Below are positions 16,546-24,445 of a stretch of DNA of 64,000 nt, piece after piece. A program made the translations under genes and the position numbers. Numbering within the stretch: position 1 is the first letter of the stretch; each line of letters starts with the position of its first letter. The notes below the pieces were generated by a model. The model did no database searches. It was not told the origin of the DNA and saw only the letters and a list, made by a program, of their open reading frames with translations. The DNA comes from Micromonospora halotolerans (lineage in GTDB: Bacteria > Actinomycetota > Actinomycetes > Mycobacteriales > Micromonosporaceae): contig NZ_CP134876.1 in assembly GCF_032108445.1 (NCBI RefSeq), forward strand, positions 558,001-622,000, in the 5' to 3' direction.

Positions 16546-17007
16546 ATGACCCGGTGGCTGGACCCCGACGAGCAGCGGACCTGGCGGGCGTTCCTCACCG
16601 CCTCCCGCGCGCTGATGGACACCCTCGACCGCGAGCTGCAACGCGACGCCGGGATGCCGCACGCCTACTACGAGATCCTGGTCCGGCTCTCCGAGGCCCC
16701 CGACCGGCGGCTGCGGATGAGCGACCTGGCCGACGCCACCGGCTCCTCCCGCAGCCGCCTCTCGCACGCCGCCGCCCGCCTGGAGGCCGCCGGGTGGATC
16801 CGCCGGGAGGAGTGCCCTACCGACCGGCGCGGCCAGCTCGCCGTCCTCACCGACGCGGGCTTCGCCACCCTGGCCGCCGCCGCGCCCGGCCACGTCGCCG
16901 GGGTACGCCGGCACCTGTTCGACGCGCTCAGCCCGGCCCAGGTCGACCAGCTCCGGCGGATCAGCGAGACCCTCGCCGACCACCTGACCGGATCGCGACC
17001 AAACTGA
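16546..17007 (+). CDS. MarR-family transcriptional regulator
   Basis: A 153-residue regulator from ATG 16546. The winged helix reads LRMSDLADATGSSRSRLSHAAARLEAAGWI, followed by the wing RREECPTDRRGQLAVLTDAG. N- and C-terminal helices form the dimer domain (HLFDALSPAQVDQLRRISETL). Two upstream in-frame ATGs (16534, 16537) fall in the proposed -10 box, so the downstream ATG is preferred. It probably represses itself and the VOC gene, with the ligand likely related to the VOC substrate. Confidence 0.9.
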   Translation: MTRWLDPDEQRTWRAFLTASRALMDTLDRELQRDAGMPHAYYEILVRLSEAPDRRLRMSDLADATGSSRSRLSHAAARLEAAGWIRREECPTDRRGQLAVLTDAGFATLAAAAPGHVAGVRRHLFDALSPAQVDQLRRISETLADHLTGSRPN

Positions 17008-17055
17008 TCCACAGCGGGGGTTGTACTTACCGTCGTCGGATGAGCACGATGGGGC

Positions 17056-18618
17056 GTGTCCTCCGGCTTCGCTGACCTGACTGTCCAGGCGCACCACCTG
17101 GTGTCCGAAGGCGACCTCACCGGTGCCCAGCAACTGCTCGCCGACGCCCTGAGCGACGCCGATCCCCGCCCCGCCAACGCCTCCGCCGAGCTGGCCGAGG
17201 CCGCCGGCCTGCAGGCCCGGGTGCTCGTGGCGCTCGGCGAACCGCACTCCGCGCGCGGCTGGGCCGCGTTCGCGTACGCGGCGACCACCCGGCTGTTCGG
17301 GCGCTCCGACGATCGCACGGTCACCGCCGCCGCGACCCTGGCCGCCGTGCTGCACCGGGTCGGCAGCGACGCCCGCGCCGCGCGGCTCTACTCCGACGTC
17401 ATCATCGAGCTGACCGCCCGCGACGGGCCGGAGTCGCAGCGGGTGCTGGCCGCGCACGCCGACCTGGCCACCGTGGAATACGCCCGCGGCCAGTGCGACG
17501 TGGCCCGCGACCGGTTGCAGGACGCCTGGGAGCTGCACCACGAGGTCTACGGCGACGGCCACCCCAGCGGCATCAAGATGCTGGCCAAGCTCGGCGCCAT
17601 GGAACGCGACTGCGGCCGCTATGCCGAGTCCCACGAGCACCTGACCCTCGCCGAGGAGCTGTGCCGGGAGCACCTGGCCGCGGACGACCCGCTGTGCACC
17701 CAGGTCGCCGGGCTGGTCCGGGCCGCCGCCGACCCGGACCACGTCTGCGGCGCGGCGGAGCCACCGCCCCGGGAGACCCCGGTGGTGCCGGCCGCCCGCG
17801 TCCCCCCGCCCGCCGAGGGGCCACCCGACCTGCCGCCCTACCAGCCGCCGACGCTCGACGACCCGGTCGAGACGCCGCTCTACCGCCCGCCGGACCGGGC
17901 CGAGGGCCCGCACGTGCCGACGCCCCGCACCCCGCCCGACGCGGACGACGAGGCGTTCGCCGACTACCCGTGGCCGCCGGACGAGCCGGCCGACGAGCCC
18001 TGGCGGCCCGGGGAGAGCGCGCTGCCGCCGACCGTGGTCGGGCTGACCGACTCCGAGCCGGCGGGCGTACGCCGGGTGTCCCCGGCCGCCGAGCCCGAGG
18101 CGCCGTCGCGCTACCTGCCGGTGCACGTGCCCCGGCCGCCCACCGCCGAGCGCCGGAACACGCCGTGGCTGCCACTCGTGGTGGCCGGGGTGGTGGTGGC
18201 GCTGCTGCTCGGCACCATCGCGGTGATCGCCGGGGTGTCCCGGGTGGACGGCGGGCGGGACAGCCCGGCGCCCGCGCCGACCGGGCGGGCCTCCTCGGCG
18301 GGTCCCACCGCCGGCACGCCGATCGCCGCGCCGGCCGCCACGCCGGGCACCCCGCCCGGGCAGCTCGCCCTGACCGACCGGCGGGACAGCATCGTGCTGA
18401 GCTGGACCTACCCGGCCGGGGCCGAGGGGCCCGTGGTGATCGCCGGTGGTCGCTCCGGGCAGCCGCAGCGCACCTTCCTGACCCTGCCCGCCGGCTCCGT
18501 CGACTACATCGCCTACGGCCTCGACCGCACCACCGACTACTGCTTCACGGTCGCGCTGGTCTGGTCCACCGACAGCGTCGCGCGGACCGGCCCGGTCTGC
18601 ACGAAACGGCGCCGCTGA
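17056..18618 (+). CDS. TPR protein with one TM helix and extracellular Fn3-like domain
   Basis: A 520-residue protein from GTG 17056. Residues 1-230 are tetratricopeptide-like helices (ALGEPHSARGWAAFAYAATT, AARLYSDVIIELTARDGPES, ARGQCDVARDRLQDAWELHH). Residues 235-370 are a low-complexity Pro/Asp/Glu linker. One membrane helix lies near 380-400 (PLVVAGVVVALLLGTIAVIA). A Pro/Ala/Thr stalk then leads to a C-terminal fibronectin III-like domain (SIVLSWTYPAGAEGPVVIAG through TTDYCFTVALVW). The TPR half is predicted to be cytoplasmic. No specific role is known. Confidence 0.75.
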   Translation: MSSGFADLTVQAHHLVSEGDLTGAQQLLADALSDADPRPANASAELAEAAGLQARVLVALGEPHSARGWAAFAYAATTRLFGRSDDRTVTAAATLAAVLHRVGSDARAARLYSDVIIELTARDGPESQRVLAAHADLATVEYARGQCDVARDRLQDAWELHHEVYGDGHPSGIKMLAKLGAMERDCGRYAESHEHLTLAEELCREHLAADDPLCTQVAGLVRAAADPDHVCGAAEPPPRETPVVPAARVPPPAEGPPDLPPYQPPTLDDPVETPLYRPPDRAEGPHVPTPRTPPDADDEAFADYPWPPDEPADEPWRPGESALPPTVVGLTDSEPAGVRRVSPAAEPEAPSRYLPVHVPRPPTAERRNTPWLPLVVAGVVVALLLGTIAVIAGVSRVDGGRDSPAPAPTGRASSAGPTAGTPIAAPAATPGTPPGQLALTDRRDSIVLSWTYPAGAEGPVVIAGGRSGQPQRTFLTLPAGSVDYIAYGLDRTTDYCFTVALVWSTDSVARTGPVCTKRRR

Positions 18619-18675
18619 CCGTCGGGTTGTGCCGTATCGGCGGTGCGCCCGCCGTGGGTCTGTGACCCTGTCGTC

Positions 18676-20898
18676 GTGGACACCGGACCGGGGGGCGACA
18701 CCGTCGAGCTGAGGGTGCACGGGGTGTCCGGCGGGACCGCGGAGAAGATCCTCGACCATCCGATCGTGGACCGGGTCGCCGGGGACGGCCACGCCGGGTT
18801 CTACCGGCCCCGGCCCGGAGCCGGGCCGGCGGGCGGGGCCACCGCCGGGATCGCCGTCGAGGCGTACCGCTGGGGTGCGCTGACGGCCGGCACCGCCGTG
18901 CGGACGGCCTCCATGCTGTTGCTCCTGCCGTTCATGCTGAGCAACCTCGCGATCCGGTTGCGCCCGGCATCGACCGACCGGTCCGCCCTGTTCGCGGTGC
19001 TGTGCCGGCTGCTGGCCGGAACCCTCACGGCCGCGTTCGTGCTCTCCCTCATCGGGGTGACGCTGGACCTCGTCGCCTGGCAGTGCGTGCCCTACCACCG
19101 GTGCCGCGAAGGCCGCCCCTACCTGTCCTGGCTGCACGCCCTGCCGATGGGCCCCCGGCTGGCCCTGCTCGCGCTCGTCCCGCTGTTCGCGCTGCGCGTC
19201 ATCTGGAGCCTGGGCGCCCGCTCGGCGCGGGCGTTCGAGGGGTTCGGCACACCGCCGTCCCGCCCCCGGCCCTTCCTGGTCGACGAGAGCCTCAGCCTGC
19301 CGGGATTCTGGGACGACGAGCGGACGCCGGCGTGGCTTCGGCGGATCCACGTGGCGATCGGCGCCGGCACGCTGGATGCCAGCCTGCTCGCCGGGATCTC
19401 CTCCGCGGACGGCGTGGCCGGCCCGATCCTGTTCGGCGCGGCCCTCGGCCTGCTCGCCTGCTGCGCGGTGCTGCTCTGCCTGCCCGTGCCGACCACCCCG
19501 CGGACGGTCCGCCGCGTGCTGCGCGCGTTGTCGGCAGCGACCGCCGCGGTGACCCTCCTGAGCCTCGGCTACGCCGCCCTGGCCCGCGACATCCGTCCGC
19601 TGCCCGGGCAACTGCCCGGCTACGAGGGGACGGTCGGTGGCCTGATCGCGGCGCAGGGCCTCCTCCTGGTGGCGCTCGCCCTCGTCACGGCGGCGCCCCG
19701 GGCGACCGGCAGCCGGCCCTTCCTGGCCGGGCTCGGCATGCCGGTCGTGGCGGCGGCCTCGGTGACGGTCGCCGGCGCCCTCGCCGCCGCCCTGGTCTTC
19801 CGGGTCGCCGACTTCCTCGACCGTGCCTCCGTCCCCGGCCCGATCCGGCCCGACCCGTCGGACACCGCTCCCCTGGACCCGCCGGTCGCCTACTGGTGGG
19901 CCGCGCTGGCCGGCCTCGCCGCACTGGTGATCGCCACCGCCTCCGCCTCCCTCACGCTCCTGGCCACCCGCCGCAGGAGGCGGCGCCGCGCCGCGCAGAT
20001 CGTGGAGCGGGACTACCCGGAGGTCCCGGCCCGGGAAACGAACAGGCGCGAGGAGGTCCGGGAGACCATCGCCAGATCCCGGGTGGCCGAGGAACTGGGG
20101 CCCATCCTCATCACGTTCCTCGTGATGTCCTCGCTCGGCCTGGCCACCATCGCGTTCGACGTGATCGGCATCGGGCCCACCCAGCTCGTCGGCAGGCTCA
20201 CCGCGGAACCGGAGCACGCGACCCTGCTGACCGCGTACGTCACCGACGGCGGGGTCTGGCTCATCAGCCTGCTCGTCATCGGCCTCATGATCCTCGCCTT
20301 CCGCTCCTACCGGTCGGCGCAGACGCGGCGCACCGTGGCCGCCCTGTGGGACCTCGGCGACTTCTGGCCCCGTACCGTCCACCCCTTCGCGCCGCCCTGC
20401 TACGCCGCCCGGGCCGTGCCCGAACTCGCCAAACGGGTGTCCGCGCTCGGCGCGCACGGCAAGGTGGTCATCTCGGGACACAGCCACGGCTCCGTCCTGG
20501 CCGCGGCCACGATCCTGCAACTGCCGCCGGACGTCCTGCGCCGCGTGGCGCTGCTGACCCACGGGTCCCCGCTGAGCCGTCTCTACACGCGCCTCTACCC
20601 CGCCTACCTCGGCCCGCGGACACTGTGCGCCCTGGGCGACCGGCTCGACTGGCGGTGGCGCAACCTGTGGCGCGACACGGACCCGGTCGGCGGGCCCATC
20701 TTCGACCCGTCCGAGGGCGGGCCCGCGGCCTGCGGGGTGCCGGAGACGCGGTCCGTCGACGTCCGGCTCCGCGATCCGAGCAGCCTCACCATCGATCCGG
20801 CGGACACCGTGCCGCCACCGCTGGAGCGGCACTGGCCGTACCACACCCGCACGGCGTACCAGACCGCCGTACGGGACCTCGCCGCCCGGATCGGCTGA
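18676..20898 (+). CDS. Polytopic membrane protein with alpha/beta-hydrolase-like domain
   Basis: About 740 residues from GTG 18676. The N-terminus has a short hydrolase-like start (VELRVHGVSGGTAEKILDHP). At least eight hydrophobic helices follow to about residue 560, with a basic loop at RRRRRRAAQIVERDYPE. After LWDLGDFWPRTVHPFAPPCYA, conserved in this family, comes a nucleophile elbow GHSHGS within KVVISGHSHGSVLAAATILQ and a downstream LLTHGSPLSRLY. This is an actinomycete integral-membrane family with a lipase/hydrolase-like C-terminus. Substrate and topology are unproven. Confidence 0.75.
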   Translation: MDTGPGGDTVELRVHGVSGGTAEKILDHPIVDRVAGDGHAGFYRPRPGAGPAGGATAGIAVEAYRWGALTAGTAVRTASMLLLLPFMLSNLAIRLRPASTDRSALFAVLCRLLAGTLTAAFVLSLIGVTLDLVAWQCVPYHRCREGRPYLSWLHALPMGPRLALLALVPLFALRVIWSLGARSARAFEGFGTPPSRPRPFLVDESLSLPGFWDDERTPAWLRRIHVAIGAGTLDASLLAGISSADGVAGPILFGAALGLLACCAVLLCLPVPTTPRTVRRVLRALSAATAAVTLLSLGYAALARDIRPLPGQLPGYEGTVGGLIAAQGLLLVALALVTAAPRATGSRPFLAGLGMPVVAAASVTVAGALAAALVFRVADFLDRASVPGPIRPDPSDTAPLDPPVAYWWAALAGLAALVIATASASLTLLATRRRRRRRAAQIVERDYPEVPARETNRREEVRETIARSRVAEELGPILITFLVMSSLGLATIAFDVIGIGPTQLVGRLTAEPEHATLLTAYVTDGGVWLISLLVIGLMILAFRSYRSAQTRRTVAALWDLGDFWPRTVHPFAPPCYAARAVPELAKRVSALGAHGKVVISGHSHGSVLAAATILQLPPDVLRRVALLTHGSPLSRLYTRLYPAYLGPRTLCALGDRLDWRWRNLWRDTDPVGGPIFDPSEGGPAACGVPETRSVDVRLRDPSSLTIDPADTVPPPLERHWPYHTRTAYQTAVRDLAARIG

Positions 20899-20909
20899 CG
20901 CCGGGGCGT

Positions 20910-22358
20910 TCAGTCCACCTCCGGGTCGGCCAGCGCCGGCAGCCGTACCGTCACGCGCAGCCCCGGGGCGGCCGCCGCCGGCTCGGCGTCGGCCAGCTCG
21001 ACGGCGCCACCGGCCCGGCGGACCAGCTCCCGCACGATGGCCAGGCCGAGGCCGGCGCCGCCGGCGTCGCGCGCCCGGGCGTCGTCCAGCCGGGTGAAGC
21101 GGGCGAAGACCCGCTCCCGGTCCGCCGCCGGGATGCCCGGCCCGTCGTCGGTCACCGTGACCAGGTGGTACGCCGAACCGCCCCGCTGCCGGGGCACCGG
21201 CGGGTCGGCGTGCGGGCCGGTGACCGCGAGCCGCACCTCGCCGTGCGCGTGCCGCAGCGCGTTCTCCACGAGGTTGACCAGCACCCGACGCAGCTCCCCC
21301 GGGTCCCCCTCGGTCCAGAGCGGCCCGACCGGCGGGGTGTGGCGCAGCGGCGGGGACGGATAGCGCTCCGCCACCCCGCGCAGCAGCTCCCCCAGCTCCA
21401 CCGGGCCGACCGCGTGCGGCGCGGGACGGTCCGGCCGGGCGGCCTGCTCGTCGAGGCGGGCCAGCAGCAGCAGGTCGTCGACGAGCCGGCTGAGCCGCTC
21501 GGTGTCGGCGAGCAGGTTCTCCGCCACGGCCGGCCAGTCCGGGTCGCCCAGCCGCCGGGCCACCTCCAGCTCGGTGCGCATGTTCGTGAGGGGGCTGCGC
21601 AGCTCGTGCGCGGCGTCGGCGACGAACGCCCGCTGCCGGTCCCGGGACGCGGCCAGCCGGTCCAGCATGTCGTTGAGGGTGACCGCCAGCCGCTGGATCT
21701 CGTCCCGCCCGGCCGGCACGGGCAGCCGCTCCGCCCCGGCCCGGCCGGTGATCTCGGCAGCCCCGCTGCGCAGCGCCTCCACCGGGCGCAGGGTCGCCCC
21801 CACCACCCGCCAGGCCACCACGGCCAGCCCGGCCACCAGCAGCGGGAAGCCGACCAGCAGCAGGTTCCGGACCACGTGCAGGCTGTGCCGGACGTCGGAC
21901 ATCGACTTCGCCACCAGCACGGTGCGCGGCTCGTCCGGCGTGCCCGCCGGCACGGTCACCACCCGCACCGGCCCGGTGAGGCCGACCCGCCGCCCGTCCA
22001 CCACCAGCCGCTGGCGCTCCCCGGCGCGCAGCTGGTCGGCCCCGAGCATCGGCACCAGCCGGTCGGCGTCGATGGAGGCGGCCCGGATCCGGCCCTGGCC
22101 GTCGATCACCTGGACGCGGAGCTGCCCGCCGGCCACCGGCAGCGGATCGGGCAGGGCGTCCTCGGCGGCGAGCAGCGCGACGGCGTCCGCGGTGCGGAGC
22201 GCCTCGGCGTCGACGGAGCGCTGCAACGTCCAGCCGAGCGCGCCGAGCAGCAGCGCCCCGCCGAGCGCGAACCCGAGGACCAGCCCGAGCACCCCGAGCG
22301 CGAGCAGCCGGGACCGCAGCCCGAGGTCCGGCAGGAGCGCGCTGAGCCGGCGCCTCAT
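20910..22358 (-). CDS. Sensor histidine kinase
   Basis: A 482-residue membrane kinase. A first TM helix at about 15-42, an extracytoplasmic sensor region of about 120 residues, and a second TM helix at about 165-187 lead to a HAMP domain (LRPVEALRSGAAEITGRAG). The HisKA domain has His251 in AHELRSPLTN. The HATPase has N-box LRRVLVNLVENALRHAH, G1 VTDDGPGIP and G2 GAGLGLAIV. Start ATG 22358 overlaps the stop of the response regulator gene (ATGA), so the two are co-translated. The signal is unknown; the divergent LolA-like gene is a plausible target. Confidence 0.93.
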   Translation of the reverse strand: MRRRLSALLPDLGLRSRLLALGVLGLVLGFALGGALLLGALGWTLQRSVDAEALRTADAVALLAAEDALPDPLPVAGGQLRVQVIDGQGRIRAASIDADRLVPMLGADQLRAGERQRLVVDGRRVGLTGPVRVVTVPAGTPDEPRTVLVAKSMSDVRHSLHVVRNLLLVGFPLLVAGLAVVAWRVVGATLRPVEALRSGAAEITGRAGAERLPVPAGRDEIQRLAVTLNDMLDRLAASRDRQRAFVADAAHELRSPLTNMRTELEVARRLGDPDWPAVAENLLADTERLSRLVDDLLLLARLDEQAARPDRPAPHAVGPVELGELLRGVAERYPSPPLRHTPPVGPLWTEGDPGELRRVLVNLVENALRHAHGEVRLAVTGPHADPPVPRQRGGSAYHLVTVTDDGPGIPAADRERVFARFTRLDDARARDAGGAGLGLAIVRELVRRAGGAVELADAEPAAAAPGLRVTVRLPALADPEVD

Positions 22359-23011
22359 GTGGCGAGCCGGTAGCCGGCGCCGCGGACCGTCTCCAGCCGG
22401 TCCCGGCCGATCTTGCGCCGCAGGTAGCCGACGTAGACCTCGACCGCGTTCGGCGCGGTCTCCACCGAGGCGTCCCAGACGTGGTCCAGCAGCTCGGTCT
22501 TGGAGACCACCTCGCCGGGGCGGCGCATCAGGTAGGCGAGCAGGGCGTACTCGCGGGCGGTCAGGGCCACCTCGGCCTCGGACCGGGTCACCCGCCGCCG
22601 CGCCGGATCCAACCGCAGGTCACCGACCGCGAGCACGGCCGGGCGCTCCGGCGCGCCGCGGCGCAGCAGCGCCCGCAGCCGAGCCAGCAGCACCACGTAC
22701 GAGAAGGGCTTGGTGAGGTAGTCGTCGGCCCCGCAGTCCAGACCGTCGGCCTGGTCGTACTCACCGTCCTTGGCCGAGAGCATCAGCACCGGCAGCCAGC
22801 GCTCCTCGGCGCGCAGCCGGCGCACCACCTCGTACCCGGACAGCCCGGGAAGCATCACGTCGAGGATCATCGCGTCGTAGTCGCCGTGCCGGGCGGCGTC
22901 CAGCCCGCCGGGGCCGGTGGGCTCGACGTCGACCACGAAGCCCTCCGCCTGCAGACCCCGCCGCAGCGACGCGGCCAGCCGCGTCTCGTCCTCCACCACC
23001 AGCAACCGCAC
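22355..23011 (-). CDS. OmpR/PhoB-family response regulator
   Basis: A 218-residue regulator from GTG 23011. The receiver has acidic residues E7/D8, phospho-acceptor Asp51 in MILDVMLPG and Lys101 in YLTKPF. The C-terminal winged helix has EVALTAREYALLAYLMRRPG and YVGYLRRKI. It is first in a two-gene operon with the sensor kinase. The 96-base gap to the divergent envelope-protein gene probably holds its binding site. Confidence 0.95.
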   Translation of the reverse strand: MRLLVVEDETRLAASLRRGLQAEGFVVDVEPTGPGGLDAARHGDYDAMILDVMLPGLSGYEVVRRLRAEERWLPVLMLSAKDGEYDQADGLDCGADDYLTKPFSYVVLLARLRALLRRGAPERPAVLAVGDLRLDPARRRVTRSEAEVALTAREYALLAYLMRRPGEVVSKTELLDHVWDASVETAPNAVEVYVGYLRRKIGRDRLETVRGAGYRLAT

Positions 23012-23107
23012 GGGTCAAGGGTGCCATCAGGTGACACCCCCTAGGGAATCTCCTCAGCGCTCTCACAGCGGCGCTGGTGCAGCATCTACCGTCAGGAGGT
23101 GCACATC

Positions 23108-24238
23108 ATGTCCGTACTGAAGAACCACACCGTGCTCCGCTGGCTGGTCCCGGTGACCGCGGGGGTCGCCGTGATCGGGGGCGGCGCCGCCGTCGGCACG
23201 TTCGCGGCGGGCGCCGACCCGGCGCTGCCGCCGCGCACCGCCGCCCAACTCCTGGAGGACCTGCGGACGTCCCGCCTCGACGGGCTCTCCGGCACCGTCG
23301 TGCAGCGCGCCGACCTCGGGCTGCCTCCGATCGCCGGGCTGGTCGGGCAGGCCGCCGGTAACGATCTGGCCAGCCTGGTCAGCGGCACGCACACGCTGCG
23401 GGTCTGGTACGCCGGCCCGGAGCGGCAGCGGCTCGCCCTGGTCGACACGCTGGGCGAGCGGGACGTGGTGCGCGACGGGCGCGACGTCTGGACCTGGGAC
23501 AGCCGGGCCAACACGGCGTCCCACCGGAAGCTGCCGGCGGACGCCAAGGACCTCGAGTCGGCGCCGGCCACGCCGGCCGACGCCGCCGACCGGGCGCTCG
23601 AGGCGATCGACCCGAGCACCGCGGTCACCGTGGGCCGCTCCGCCACCGTCGCCGGGCGCAGCGTGTACGAGCTGGTGCTGACCCCGCGCGACCGGGACTC
23701 GCTGGTGCACCAGGTGCGGATCGCGCTGGACGCGAAGGAGCACGTGCCGCTGCGCTTCGAGGTGCTCGCCGACGGCGTGGACGAGCCGGCGTTCGAGGTG
23801 GCCTTCACGCAGGTCGACTTCCGCACCCCGGACGCCGACCAGTTCCGGTTCAACCCGCCGCCCGGCGTGACGGTCAAGGAGGAGCCGGCGGGTGACGAGC
23901 GCGGGCCGGCCGGCCGGCAGCGCCCCGAGCGGGGCAAGGCCGACCCGGACGTGCGTACCGTGGGGACCGGCTGGACCACCGTGCTGGTGGCGAAGCTCGA
24001 CGCGGCCGGCGCCGCGGGAGCGGCCGGCGGAAAGCCGGGTGCGAAGCCGGGTGAGGCGGCCGGGCCGGACGTCGACATGATGGCGAAGGTGCTCGGCGGG
24101 CTGCAGCGGGTGAGCGGCGACTGGGGCAGCGGCCGGCTGCTCACCGGCAAGCTGTTCAGCGTGCTGCTCACCGACGACGGCCGGGTGCTGGCCGGTCTCG
24201 TGCGGCCGGAGCGGCTGTACCAGGCGGCGAAGGGCTGA
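23108..24238 (+). CDS. LolA/LppX-like secreted or membrane-anchored protein
   Basis: A 376-residue protein with an N-terminal membrane segment (LRWLVPVTAGVAVIGGGAAVG) and an outer-membrane-lipoprotein-sorting (DUF2092/LolA-like) beta fold: DLRTSRLDGLSGTVVQRADLG, LRVWYAGPERQRLALVDTLG, DVWTWDSRANTA, and PLRFEVLADGVDEPAFEVAF. A Gly/Ala/Lys-rich insert sits before the last domain. AGGAGG at 23093-23098 favours ATG 23108 over GTG 23099. It is divergent from the two-component system and is likely part of its regulon. It may bind lipid at the cell surface. Confidence 0.8.
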   Translation: MSVLKNHTVLRWLVPVTAGVAVIGGGAAVGTFAAGADPALPPRTAAQLLEDLRTSRLDGLSGTVVQRADLGLPPIAGLVGQAAGNDLASLVSGTHTLRVWYAGPERQRLALVDTLGERDVVRDGRDVWTWDSRANTASHRKLPADAKDLESAPATPADAADRALEAIDPSTAVTVGRSATVAGRSVYELVLTPRDRDSLVHQVRIALDAKEHVPLRFEVLADGVDEPAFEVAFTQVDFRTPDADQFRFNPPPGVTVKEEPAGDERGPAGRQRPERGKADPDVRTVGTGWTTVLVAKLDAAGAAGAAGGKPGAKPGEAAGPDVDMMAKVLGGLQRVSGDWGSGRLLTGKLFSVLLTDDGRVLAGLVRPERLYQAAKG

Positions 24239-24337
24239 GATCCGCAAGGGGACTCTTCGGGGTCCGGTCGGCGTGCGCCGGCCGGGCCCCGCTTTCGTGT
24301 GCGAGCCTGCGGGTGTGACGTGGTCGCGGGTGCCGGC

Positions 24338-24372
24338 GGGGCTTGGTCCAGCGGCCGGCCGCGCGGTATCTT
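24338..24372 (+). promoter_or_regulatory. Possible rifamycin-associated element and promoter upstream of helD
   Basis: GGGGCTTG at 24338-24345 is an exact half-site of the rifamycin-associated element known before actinomycete rifamycin-response genes, as I remember its consensus. The expected partner half-site at 24349-24356 is degenerate. TATCTT at 24367-24372 may be the -10. The match is partial, so this is a candidate only. Confidence 0.45.
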
Positions 24373-24391
24373 TCTCAGTTCAAACACAAAA

Positions 24392-24416
24392 AGGAATGGC
24401 TCCGAAAGCCATTCCT
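24392..24416 (+). promoter_or_regulatory. Perfect 10-bp hairpin in the helD 5' leader
   Basis: AGGAATGGCT and AGCCATTCCT enclose the loop CCGAA, 29 bases before the TTG start. It is not followed by Ts. It could be an mRNA stability or attenuation element, or a DNA operator. Confidence 0.5.
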
Positions 24417-24445
24417 GCCGCAATTCTAGGCAATGAGGAGCCGGC

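Noticed and set aside
16519..20844. 1441-codon open frame antisense to the MarR, TPR and hydrolase genes
   Set aside because: A typical high-GC shadow frame: Gly/Arg/His/Gln-rich, no motif, and three well-supported genes lie on the other strand.
19002..22373. 1123-codon plus-strand frame across the hydrolase and histidine kinase genes
   Set aside because: Runs antisense or out of frame through two clear genes and is Arg/Ala/Pro/His-rich.
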